Shown here piece after piece: positions 45,786 through 58,286 of a DNA stretch of 64,000 bases (its first letter is position 1; each line of letters starts with the position of its first letter). A model generated the notes under the pieces. That model was given only the letters and a program-made list of their open reading frames with translations, was not told the DNA's origin and made no database searches. The position numbers and the translations under genes are program-made. The stretch is from assembly GCA_024449915.1 (NCBI GenBank), contig JAMZAV010000167.1:682001-746000 (forward strand), read 5' to 3'. This DNA is from Sweltsa coloradensis. Lineage: Eukaryota; Arthropoda; Insecta; Plecoptera; Chloroperlidae.

Positions 45786-47907
45786 CAAACATACAAAAAT
45801 TTTCCTACTTTTACAATGGTAGTTGACATCATTTTGGATAGGTGAATTTGTGTAAAAGAAAGAAAATAATTTTTAAATTCAAAATATAAATTACAATAAT
45901 AATTTGAAGGTGAAATGTGATTAATATATTCTCTCATGAAAATTGCACCCATTGAATATCATTTTTTTTTAGTAGAAATTCTGGTCTGTAAGGTACCAAA
46001 ATGAAATAACAAATTTTTCTGATAATTTAATACTGTGTTTTGTTTTTTCGGGACAATATTTTAATTTTTTGGGCAATTTTGGATTTTGGACGAGGGGTTT
46101 TTAAATTAATCCAAATTTTTTTTAAAGTTTAGCTAGAAATATTATTATTTTCTGATTATTTTGATTAGTATTATTTTTATTTTTGATTATTGTGGTTCCA
46201 AAATTCAGCATGTTAGCCTGTTTTGAAGTTGACGAGATTTTTTTATATCTCTCTGTTCCGTTCTTTTCCACCCTTTTGGATTTCGGATCATAAACAGAAT
46301 TCATACTAGCCATGCGATTCACGTCATATTTTTTTGGTAAATTTTGAACAATTTTTTGTAATTTTTGCAAAAAAAATTGTTATTTTGTTATTTTTGGAAC
46401 CCCTAAAAATCTTTCCTTATAAAAGGACGAATATGACTCGTCCGTCCAAGTACTCAACCAATGGGTTAAAAATCGTTAAAAAATACATCGCTCGATGGAC
46501 TGGTTTTTAGAACCTCATGTGCGTCTCCTCACAAGGTCTCATTGTCCATGGTACGAGTCCTCAGTCCACGACCACGAGGTGCGTCTAGTCCACGAGTCTA
46601 GTCAGTGTGTCGTCCACAGTGGTGTTGTGTGTGGGCCCAGCTCACTTGATTACAGCCCGTAATCCCTCATTGTCTTCATTAGACTTGGGGAGCGAAAGAT
46701 AACAAGATAAGCACAAACATCAATCAATCGCCAGCCGACAGCTCAGAATCGTGTCTCGTTCAGACTAACATTTTCAGAATATTATATCAACCTGCAAGGA
46801 TCGAATGTGTCCTGAAGACAACAAAATATCACTTCGTCTTTTACAAATATTTTCTCTACACCATTTGTTACTTTTTCTTGATAGGCTATAAATTATATAT
46901 CAACAGCTTAACATAACATGCTGAGTGGAAATAAACAATACGTACACAGAAGGCGAGGCCTTTGAATTCTCAACAAATCAATTTCCTGATTGGCTCCCTT
47001 AAAACTTCTTTACAAATCTGAAGATTTTATCGTCCTTATGGAAAGCTAAACAATACATGTAATTAGATTTAAAAAATTGTGTAACCTTCCATAGGTAAAA
47101 ATATATAACACCTACGGAGCAAAGAAATAACAACAATCTGCTTTTCCGTGACACTTTATACGTGTTAGTAGATGTGATCAATTTTACTTTTAATAGAAAG
47201 AAGTGGATATTTTTTCATGTTTTCCTTAACCGGATGATTTACTGCTCAATAACAAATGCTGCTATTCCCGTACGAATTGACTGCTTCAAATTAAACGATC
47301 AAATAGGTTTGCTTACTGTTTTCATTGCGAACATCGACTTAGGATGTTTTATAAAACAAAACAAATTCAAGTGTCTACGAAGGCTCACTCAAAGTTTGAA
47401 GAACTGGCGCGAAGGGTTCTTTTTCTTCTCCAGACATGAATGGACTCTCTATGTTATTAATGTGTTCAATGTGTCGAAGCTGGCGTGGCTAGAAGGGTGG
47501 GCAGGGGGCTCACGATAGACTAATAAAGGTATGGGGTCTATAATCTGCATATTATAACAGTCTGGTGTTGTAACCTGTAACCACACCAAAACGAAAGTTG
47601 CCCTATCCAACATTCGGCGGTCTCTGTATTATAATATATGCATACTTGTGTAAGGCATGAAATGAAAGAGTAAGCAGTGGATGTAATTGCAAGCAATCTT
47701 GCTAATAACTAGCGATAAAACCAGGTAATTAGTTGATTCAAATTACATAACTCACTTTGAATAAGTGATGCAGGTGTAATATGAATAATATGCACGTATT
47801 CTCCATAGAGAGAAGTTTGAGTGAACACATAAAGATAACGATTAAGATATATACATTGTTCTTGCAACGCAATTATATTGTAAGTATATATTTAGTACAC
47901 ACACACA
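45786..47907. other. Anonymous AT-rich DNA
   Basis: No gene was recognised. Region 46540-46630 has GTCCACGAG-type direct repeats. A frame of 118 codons at 47162-47518 (+) has no recognised domain. Confidence 0.4.
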
Positions 47908-48235
47908 CATGGATATCGGAGTTCTTAAAACTGAGAGCAAAGTTAACCAACAGATTGTAGAAGATGGATACACAAATACAACCCTGTTGTGCGATGAACT
48001 CTTTAGTGGTGGTGCCAGGTTCATAAAAAAATCAATTTTGAGCGAGACTAGTCTCGTCCTCATCACCCGAAAGGTCAGCAAAATAATTATCTATCATCTT
48101 TGTAGAAGGGCGATGTCAACATTAAACACATGTCAGTCAGAAGTTATGTTCTGCTTTTATCGTGTGATGTAACCTGTTGGTGACGTTAAAGTTATGCACA
48201 TAGAACTTCGCTCTTTAACAAACTCAATTAAAGCT
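47908..48235 (+). mobile_element. Family C non-autonomous TIR element
   Basis: The left end ATATCGGAGTTCTTAAAACT and GAGAGCAAAG pairs loosely with GAACTTCGCTCTTTAACAAA at the right. The hallmark AGTGGTGGTGCCAGGT is at 48004-48020, and CTGCTTTTATCGTGTGATGT lies near 48151-48170. It is more diverged than the 19.7-kb copy. Non-coding. Confidence 0.6.
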
Positions 48236-48403
48236 AGATTAATTATTTATTTATTTTCGATAACTAATCGATTCTCGGTCGTATGGTGAAATATAATAAT
48301 TTTATATTTTGATCCCTGTTATGTGATTTAAATTACAATAATTCGTAAAGACAGATGCAACGCAACGGATGCTTCAGTTGCATCTTAAGAACACATTACG
48401 TTT

Positions 48404-48728
48404 GAGAGCGCAGCTTCTATATGCATCACTTTTCTGTCCGTCATTCCATCCATCCGTCCAAGAGGACCAAATATAACGATACAAACCAAACACGACCTCC
48501 GATTTATTTATTTATTTTATTTATTTATTTAACGTCTATCCTTTTCAGTTAAAAAACTGATTTACAATGGAGGACAACGATTTACTTGTGTTTTTTGTTG
48601 ATATTGCCCTACAATATAAATAATATGTTGGTGAACCTGGGGGCCAGGGGGTCGGCCTATTCCAACCAAAGAGAGTAATTTATTAACCCGGCACCTCCAC
48701 CAAGGAGAGTTCCACATCGCTCCCTACT
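48404..48728 (-). mobile_element. Family C non-autonomous TIR element, inverted, with an internal insertion
   Basis: Reading leftward from 48728: GGGAGCGATG, then the perfect hallmark TTGGTGGAGGTGCCGGGT (48685-48702). After extra sequence with a TTTA microsatellite (about 48502-48531) come the GAGGTCGTGTTTGGTTTGTA block, a GGACGGATGGATGG run, and the end AGAAGCTGCGCTCTC. The interval between the terminus and the hallmark is shortened and foreign sequence separates the halves. It lies opposite the 47.9-kb copy. Confidence 0.6.
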
Positions 48729-49984
48729 TTGAGCACGTAGTGTACTCTGTTATCTGTGCTTTGAGAAGGTACCGAAAAAAGCAAGGTGCCTTAATTGCTT
48801 GTTGAATGTGAACGTTTATAATGGACGAAACTAGAGAGATGCCTCCATGAACGATTGCGTTTAACTCTCTTGAAAAGACAGTGTACTAGTTTCCAGTGAG
48901 TTGACGTTGCCAGGTGCCACGTGTTTGAGCGCGGCTTAAAACTTTGCACCAACTAAGACTCGAACTAAGTCCAACTGTTTGTACCGGTGCTCTTGTTTCT
49001 TGAGCTACCTAGGCCAAAAACATCTGTGTACCATGTATGACGTCCATTTCAAGGCCAAATAAATCGTACTTCAAGCAAATTTTACTGTAAAACTTACAAA
49101 TAACACATTATTTAAATATTTGATGCCACAGACTAATTGTACAGATTGAACTTGACATTTGAAAAACTGGCCACTACAATTATTGCACTGGCATGTTGAA
49201 AGAAATCTATCGTGCATATAATTATGCGACAAGATCGATTGTAAAATATGTTTTGTCAGGACAAACTCGGAACGGTTATGGCCCAAATATATTATGCTTG
49301 TATGATCTGTGCTGTAACAATTACATTCAGAGTAATTGTAGTGGGTAATATGACCACACACACAGTGTGTCCTTCAGTGAGAATTAATTTCCTGTAACTG
49401 ATATCGTGAGGCTAATATAGTGAGCTATAAAATCTTGTTACGATATTGTCTGTTTCTAACTCGAAGCAATTTACTTTTAGGCTATGAATTAATTATAAAA
49501 TAAATGCATTGTGGGCTTTGGAGGGCCAGTACAAACTGTCGACAACTTGAAAACATAAATGTCAACTGTTACGTTCCACGGGTAAGTATAAAGTGCTCGC
49601 ATCTGCATCTCTGTTGTATCGTCTCTTTTAATGCGGATGCAGTTATTTTGTTGACGTTGCTAACACAAAGATAATAATAGTTATTTTCACTTGTTTCCGT
49701 GCATTCGCCGCATTTAAACGAGTTTATTCGACAAGTTATGTACTTGGTAGTTCATAATGTGACCGTATCCCATCGGAGCGCCGTCGACTCTATGAGAATA
49801 AAGCGCTCTTCCTCTGCTTTACAGTGACATTTATATAGAGAAATATCCTCACAAAGCCTTCGTTTATTGGTCTTCTAAAACGTTTTACAGCGGCTCTCGT
49901 ATCTACAATTCGATCTATAGCCCTACATCCTGTCCGGTGGATTCTTGTTTGTTAGACTGGGGATGATCTTTAGGTGTATTTGAT
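48729..49984. other. Anonymous DNA
   Basis: No gene was recognised. A minus-strand frame at 49071-49361 (96 codons, cysteine-rich) has no zinc-binding spacing or domain I can name, so it is not called. Confidence 0.4.
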
Positions 49985-50180
49985 AGTAACCTTTCTCGTT
50001 CATCGTTCAAGATGCTTGTATTAGGTATTGATGTAACGCAGGTGTTTCATCGTTCAAGATGCTTGTATTAGGTATTCGATAGTAACGTATGTCGTTCATC
50101 GTTCAAGATGCTTGTATTAGGTATTCGATAGTAACGCAGGTATGTAACGTATGTCGTTCATCGTTCAAGATGCTTGTATT
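49985..50180 (+). repeat. About 50-bp minisatellite, four units
   Basis: CATCGTTCAAGATGCTTGTA recurs at about 50000, 50048, 50097 and 50159, with linkers TTAGGTATTCGATAGTAACG and variants. Spacings are roughly 48, 50 and 62 bp; the last is lengthened by a local duplication of GTAACG-type sequence. Confidence 0.85.
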
Positions 50181-53100
50181 AACTTTACGTCAAAGTCAAG
50201 ACAGGAGCATAATGTTAGTTGAGGAGGTGGTGATACATGCGCATTCACAAGTACACGTAACATTGATTTATTGTTGCTCTTGCTGAAACATTAGCATGAC
50301 ACGTCAGCTTTAATCGTTCGTAATTAGATGTCCCATCAAGCACATCGTTTTAAACAATCACCGACCTTGGAATTGTGATTAAACTTAAATACAATACAAA
50401 TCGAGCTACACTAACTAGTATTTTTTTAACTTTCATTGTTAGGCGAGATATATGGAAGGGTGAACAACTGCATTATTTTTAAAGAGAAGTACACATGACT
50501 GTTTCCACTTGTTGCTTAGGTTTTCTTCAGATATGAATGTTTTAAGATAATTTGAAAGCAGGGGAATAGGAATTTGAGAACGATCAATTAAACGATTCCT
50601 TTTTTTGAACTGTCTTTGTGTAGAAATTTTATTCGTTATGCAAATGCAACAACTACACAAATGCTCAAGATACAAAACGTTAACACAAGAACGCGGTGGT
50701 TAAGTACAAACCTATTTTAAAATCTTGTTAGTATATACATTCAATAACCGCAAGGCTTTAAACATATTTAGTAAATAGCACAATAAAATTCAATTGAAAA
50801 AACCTAAACCAACTTTTCCACACGAAATCCTTCAAGATTGTTTTAATGAGCCTGGTGCCAATAAAGTCGAACTCAAATTATCAAGGGAGCCGATATTCGT
50901 GTCTTGATTTGTCACGGCTGTGAGATTGTCATTCTCAGGGTCAAGATATGCTCGCATTGAGCAGGCTTCTAGCTCCTGCTCTACCACTCGACAATATCTT
51001 CACTTCACATAATGTATTGGTACTTATGTAAACAAACTAAATACTAACTTTAAGTTGAACTTGGGTTGGCCAACATGGAAGGTGACTCATCGAGCTTGGC
51101 CAGCCACGAGTAAAATCACTAAACAAGTTGTGGCCTCGGAAAGCCTTAATTAAGCGGAAATACAAGTTTTTAATGTGACATTTGTAAATGCCGGAACATT
51201 TGGGGGGTAATATTAAATGTTTATAACTTTCAAATATATGTTTGAAGATATAGTAAATTATCGTGAATTATGTCACATTGTTAAATGACAGCTTTAAGAA
51301 TTTTTATCCAACTTCAATGATTGTAAAATAAATTTATTTATTGATGTTGTTTATGTTTAATCTGTTTTATATATAAATAAATATCCATGTAGTTAATTAA
51401 ATCATGATGAGTGCAAAGTTTCTGACTAACTGTCCTGGAAGTCAGCAGTCAAAAAGAAACGTCTATAAAGTTCTTTAAAGGTTTTATCAGATTAGGTTCG
51501 AGCCCTGATGCGGTAATAGAAGCCTTCTAGCACGTATTCATCATGTATCATAATGATAGAAGAAGAAACCTTGAGTATAAAAATAAACGTCTACTCGATG
51601 ACAATCTATGCATCTCAAATCGAGTATTTGCAAGCGAAATTAAATAACCTCATCAATATTCAAGGTGACAACAAATTATACATAGTCAAAAAAATTAAAG
51701 TGCTCGTAAATGTGTTTCTTCACGGTCAAGATCAAGTGCAATCGGCGGTCAGTACTTTCTCTCTCGTGCACTCGACTCGTACGTAGCCTTGAGCAACCTT
51801 GTACCTCTTATCGCGTGCAGATTTCTTGGGCTTGGACGAGACTAAATCCTTCTAGGGCAAACCGAATAGGGTTCAATTTTACATGTAGAGAGGAAAGGAT
51901 ATAAATAAAACGTGTGATTTCAAGGACAAGGAATTAGTCATAAACGTGGACATTTAGATTAAATATCGTAGTTCTTTTGGTATTACAAGCAAGGTGGAAT
52001 TGTTTCCTTCTTTCACTTTTTATAAGTAATTACTTAAAGTTAAAATAAAGAACTTAAAAATAATTAATTGGTATGATATAGATTGAGGTCAACAAATATT
52101 ATATGTAACATGTTAGTAACATTGTCATCGTTCGTTTATTAGTTATCGTCCCGACCATTTCTCGCGTGTTTTTTTTTTTGTAAAATTGTCCTCCGCCTAC
52201 CTTTTGCTTCCGTACAAACCAGCTATCTCCAAAACATCATAAATATATGTTTAAATACCATGTAATTAATTTATTAGTTTGCTTAATGTCAGCTATATTA
52301 TATTATATTATATTTAGTTATTAAAGTTGTATACGAACTTATAACATAATTAACTAGTTCTTATGAACAAATAAAGGCAAATTATTTTTTAAGTATGATT
52401 TTATGCTTACTCGTAAAATATTTTGTACCTTCAATTTTCACGGACCATGTATATACACTTGACATCACATCTGGTAACTATTGCACACGCTTCGTATTAT
52501 AATCGATTCATAGAGCAAGCAAGCATCGTCTATCATGGCACGTGCATGTATGATTACCACCCAAATATTGTCTTGTCTTGACTACCCTCGTTTGCAACAT
52601 AAACCGGAGTTTCGTCTGTGAGCAGATGCATCACAAATGTACCTCTCAATTCAGTGGGCAAACCTCACGACATTCTGTAACTGGCATTACTGCACGTGAC
52701 AATCAAGCGACGTTATACATGGCCAGAACATGGCGATGTCTAAATGTAAACCGTGATCTGGAATATATACAACGTCTCCCACGGGACCATACACTCTGGA
52801 GAGGCAGGGCTTACCTCCCACTCATCCGGGCAGAAGTTAAACTTATCGGGTAATTCCACATCCCTAGGGAACAACTCATGATATCAGTTGCTCACTGGTT
52901 TTGGGATCTGGCTTGGCCGAACAACTAGGGATATACACTACACATACATGCAATATATGTAACGTCAACACCTTAATTCTGCCATTCATTAATGATTTCA
53001 AACTAATTTAGAATTGTTTTTCAAACCAGTAATTTTAACGTAAATTACAATGAAAATGGACAAAATGAACAAATTTTTACTTCAAATCGTAAAACGACTA

Positions 53101-54955
53101 AATGGTATATAATTAACACAAAAATTAAAATTAACATGGAAGAAATGAAATTGCTCACATAAAAAAAACGTATTTATTGTTTGTTGCTGAGTGTGTTTGT
53201 TTTTATACAAAAAAAGAACTTATTTCATAAGTAATAATATAAGATATGAGTGACAAATGAGACAAAACAATGCATTTTGTAATCAAATTCCAGTAACGCG
53301 TAGAAATTGCTATTACGAACTACTTAAAAGTACCATTAAATGATTTACATGCAAATAAAGCCATGGCAACGACATACATAGTGTCACCCAAGGTTTTTCC
53401 TGGATCTGTTGCAATATTTCGAGCAATTTTGTGATTAAAGTCTTTTCGTAAGTATCTTGATTTCCAATGTGCGCAACTCTGTGCTTAGCGATTGCAAAAA
53501 AAAAGAAAAATCTTTTTCTTAGTCTATGGAAAATAGAAGATCATTTTCTTCGCACATGTTATTAATGGAAAGGATTAGGGTTCGACCATAGACATCTATT
53601 CTGACTCAGCATGGTGCAATTGGAAGCTCTTGATGGGTAGCGATTTGGGGGTTCAAAAATTTTTAAGATGGCAGTTTGGCAGGTGAGAATCAGACTTAAC
53701 CAAATATTACTAATTCGTATACATCTTAAGCTACAGAGTGCAGCAAAAATAAAACGAGTATGCATACAACTTACGCCGCATTGTGTAGATTGAAATTTGG
53801 TACAAGGATTGGAGATGCGTATTAACACAAAAACTATGGTTCGACTACAGCCACTGGCAATAATTCGGACTGGAGGTTTCTCCAAGGTTTTTTTCATTAA
53901 GAAGGCCTTTGCGTGGATTAAATCCTTAGATAGGCACTGAAATTTCATCTCATGTACATTAGTAAGCACGAGGCAGCAAATACGGAGCTGAGCACGTACA
54001 ACGTGATACCCGCAGTTAAATTAAATAGTTTGGATTTCAATTGCATGCTATTAAATCACAATTACTTTCCTATAGGCAATACGAGCTTGATAAAAATATT
54101 TGCTGTAATAATCATGTTAACAGGGACAATAAACCATTTTTACAATTACATATTTATCGATGAGCCCCATGGCCAATGACTGACTCACACGAATTAAATG
54201 AAACGTTACATAGTCTGGATTCTGGCTCTTATCTATTACGAATTGCTCGAGGCCAACGTAGTAGCGTGACGAAAATACAAAAGTAAATAACAAAAATGCT
54301 TCTGAAACAGTCTATGAAAGAACCAGTGACATTATTGGCCGATACGACGTTAAGATGATGGAGTAGAATTTCGAAGAAGTAAGAGGAATATCTACGACAT
54401 GAAAATAATTTCTTTCGTATCTACAAAAAGTACGAACTTGGCAACGGAAGTGAGGGTGATGACATCAGAAAAATAATTCCAACCAGAAAATACTATTATG
54501 GGCACATTTGCACAGCAAGTCTGCTTTAGTGGATTTCTACCGTCAAAATAAGTTTAGAAATACTATAGTTATGTGTATTTGCTACATGATCTGCTATTAC
54601 ACGTATTGCCACTCTTATCTTCTTTAGAAGTACTATCATAGCGTATTGAGTTACGTTAGTAGTGGACAAAAATTTAAAATAATGTTTCTAGACCAATTTT
54701 TCATAAATTCATCGCACGTAACAATTAAATCGTCTAAATCGCAAAGCGACCGCCGCCCCATGCGCTCACCGGCGTTCTCCGAAAGTACGTTAGGAGATTA
54801 GGTGGGCCTAGGGTACGTATGTAACATTTACGGATCGCCTTGTTAACCATACCTCACCCCGAAAAAAAGCAAAGGAGAGAGCACATCTTGAAAATTTACA
54901 GGTCCGTAAGTCTCAAAAGAGAGCGGTTCACCAGTATATCTACTCGGAGTCGGGT
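50181..54955. other. Long anonymous AT-rich stretch
   Basis: No gene was recognised in 4.8 kb. An ATATT microsatellite lies near 52288-52311. Frames of 91 codons (52578-52853, +) and 135 codons (53562-53969, -) have no recognised domain or splice context and are probably chance. Confidence 0.4.
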
Positions 54956-56524
54956 AACCCTGGTAGTTTACGGAACCCTTACTGTGTCGTGTCGCTGGAC
55001 GGAAATCTTTACTGAGCATAACCTCCTTAAAGTGATGATTACCCTAGTCTAGACAACTTGTTCTCGCGCTACAACTTGGTCAAGCAATCGTTGTATCGCT
55101 CGGAGGTTGAGTAGACTAGACTAGAGCACACCACAAGTACATCCGGACACAAACCCTGGTAGGTTACGGAACCCTTACTGTGTCGTGCGCTGGACGGAAA
55201 TCTTTACTGAGCATGAACCTCCTTAAAGTGATGATTACCCGAGTCTAGACAACTTGTTCTCGCGCTACAACTTGGTCAAGCAATCGTTGTATCGCTCGGA
55301 GGTTGAGTAGACTAGACTAAGAGCACACCACAAGTACATCCGGACACAAACCCTGGTAGGTTACGGAACCCTTACTGTGTCGTGTCGCTGGACGGAAATC
55401 TTTACTGAGCATGAACCTCCTTAAAGTGATGATTACCCGAGTCTAGACAACTTGTTCTCGCGCTACAACTTGGTCAAGCAATCGTTGTATCGCTCGGAGG
55501 TTGAGTAGACTAGACTAAGAGCACACCACAAGTACATCCGGACACAAACCCTGGTAGGTTACGGAACCCTTACTGTGTCGTGTCGCTGGACGGAAATCTT
55601 TACTGAGCATGAACCTCCTTAAAGTGATGATTACCCGAGTCTAGACCTTGTTCTCGCACTACAACTTGGTCAAGCAATCGTTGTATCCTCTGAGGTTGAG
55701 TAGATAGACTAAGAGCACACCACAAGTACATCCGGACACAAACCCTGGTAGGTTACGGAACCCTTACTGTGTCGTGTCGCTGGACGGAAATCTTTACTGA
55801 GCATGAACCTCCTTAAAGTGATGATACCCGAGTCTAGACAACTTGTTCTCGCGCTACAACTTGGTCAAGCAATCGTTGTATCGCTCGGAGGTTGAGTACT
55901 AAGAGCACACCACAGTACATACGGACACAAACCCTGGTAGTTTACGGAACCTTACTGTGTCGTGCGCTGGACGGAAATCTTTACTGAGCATGAACCTCCT
56001 TAAAGTGATGATTACCCGAGTCTAGACAACTTGTTCTCGCGCTACAACTTGGTCAAGCAATCGTTGCGATCGCTCGGAGGATGAGGAGACTAGTAGGAAG
56101 AGCACACCACAAGTACATACGGACACAAACCCTGGTAGTTTACGGAACCCTTACTGTGTCGTGTCGCTGGACGGAAATCTTTACTGAGCATGAACCTCCT
56201 TAAAGTGATGATTACCCGAGTCTAGACAACTTGTTCTCGCGCTACAACTTGGTCAAGCAATCGTTGTATCGCTCGGAGGTTGAGTAGACTAGACTAAGAG
56301 CACACCACAAGTACATCCGGACACAAACCCTGGTAGGTTACGGAACCCTTACTGTGTCGTGTCGCTGGACGGAAATCTTTACTGAGCATGAACCTCCTTA
56401 AAGTGATGATTACCCGAGTCTAGACAACTTGTTCTCGCGCTACAACTTGGTCAAGCAATCGTTGTATCGCTCGGAGGTTGAGTAGACTAGACTAAGAGCA
56501 CACCACAAGTACATCCGGACACAC
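54956..56524 (+). repeat. 197-bp satellite array, eight units
   Basis: Units start at about 54956, 55152, 55349, 55547, 55741, 55929, 56128 and 56326, giving lengths of 196, 197, 198, 194, 188, 199, 198 and about 198 bp. Each unit reads AACCCTGGTAG-TTACGGAACC, CTGGACGGAAATCTTTACTG, ATGAACCTCCTTAAAGTGAT, CTAGACAACTTGTTCTCGCG, GGTCAAGCAATCGTTG and AGCACACCACAAGTACAT. Two subtypes alternate: TAGTTTACGG in units 1, 6 and 7, and TAGGTTACGG in units 2-5 and 8. The composition is more balanced than the flanks. No open frame spans units. Confidence 0.95.
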
Positions 56525-58286
56525 TCACATAACGAGCCAAGGATTGTGGTAAACAAGTGTTTTAGTGCTTCTTCACTCAAATGATTGGTGCTATGCGCCG
56601 ATGTTGTCACTGAGATGTACTTCAAGGACCAGGAAATCATAATATAACAATCTCGTCAAGACACTCCGTGGAAGAGCGAAACCACGAAGCACCTCGCGTA
56701 ATAATAGCCTCGTCTTATATCGGAGAAATAAAATCATCGTGTGGAAAATGTAGGTTTCTCACTGCAACTATTGTCAAGCCGATGTTGTGATGAGTTGTTC
56801 TTACAGGAGGAATCATAATACATGTCGTATGATTAGGGCAACGACAGTAGGATATATTTATCCTGACATAAGGATATTCCAAATTGAAAGACAATGCTCA
56901 AAACAACACAATGTGTTACTTTATTGGTTATTTGTATTTATTTATTTATTTATTTATCAGTTATACTGATTTAAATGAAAGACAAGCTAAAAACAAAGAC
57001 GTTAATCAACATTAATATTGTCAAATCATCATATATGATACAACATGTCAAAACATGGTAAATCAAAAATGGCAAACATTATGATAATAGATCTGTAGAA
57101 CTTTCCGAAATGTGCTTTACTCAAAGATTAAAACTTAACAACGTGAAGAGGTTATCTAATATTACAATGATTATTAGAAAATAGTTATTTTACAGACTAT
57201 TTTGTTGTACCATACACTGATCTCATCTTATAATAGATGTCACTAAAATTAAATCAATTATTATTCATCTGTAATGTAATGTAATCGTCCGATTATGTCA
57301 CCACACCATGACCATAGTATGTCGTAATCGAAGCAGTACCTTATATTTCATAGGTAGACCTAATGTACACTTGCAACATCATAATAAATAATCTATTGCA
57401 TGCCCGTCCAAATATTATCTAACAACATTGCAATTCAGTACTATGCAACATAACCGGTTGTATGTAGTCCTACGTTTCGAGGTAGCAGAGTTTTGGCTTA
57501 GGCAAGTAGACTCCCGCTTAAATTATAGATTCATTATTTAAATAGCAAGAGATGAGAAGTCACGGATAAACTTGAAAATAATTAGCATAGGAAACTTCCT
57601 ACTAGTCTTCGAGCCGAGTGTAATTATTGTGAAGGTCTTGTGAAGCCTAGGCTTAAATACACGTCTAGGCATGGGGGCTTGCAGACACACCGGGACTTAA
57701 AACACAAAGGCTTATCAGGACGACGTACTGGGAACGGTGACATTAGAAGCATCATCAAAGTACATTTAATTAATTTCGTAAGTCGTCCGCTCTTGAAGAT
57801 TATTCATCTAATTAAGTAGGTCAACAGTAAATTCACATGCATACCATTATTAATTTAATAACTCGTGTTCATATCTTTTATATGAGTTATTATAAACTAA
57901 AATGTGCATCGAAGTAATTGCATGCTCGGTACTTAAATGCTTTGGTATCAAAAGCTTAAAAACTTCTTAAAGTCATAGTTAACAACATTTTAAAGATTGA
58001 GTGTTTGATGTTTTTTTTTCAAAAAAACTTTTTGATTTTATTCCAAACACTTCAATATATTTCGAAGGAATGTTCAATAGAATGTACGTTTTCGCCTGGA
58101 ATCTTTGATCTAACGGAATTAAAGTTATATATAATGATTATATAATGCACAGTGGATGAATAGAGCCCGTTTTTTTTAAATATAAATCAGCATGAGTATA
58201 ATGATCAGTCATGTACACAAGCATTTTAATGAGTGTATTAACAATGTTCTGAACAAAGGTCGGTGTCCTCCTTTTGTAAACAGTTT
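56525..58286. other. Anonymous AT-rich DNA
   Basis: No gene was recognised. A TTTA microsatellite lies at 56934-56957. Nothing else stands out. Confidence 0.4.

Noticed and set aside
49985..50180. CRISPR array
   Set aside because: The repeats and linkers are both repeated, spacers are not unique, and the context is eukaryotic.
53562..53969. A 135-codon minus-strand frame
   Set aside because: It has no recognisable motif or signal peptide, and composition is the same as the flanking non-coding DNA.
54956..56524. Hammerhead ribozyme, snRNA or 5S gene array in the 197-bp satellite
   Set aside because: GTGATGA in each unit is not CTGATGA and no properly placed GAAA follows. There is also no 5S internal promoter, no U1 5' end and no Sm site.
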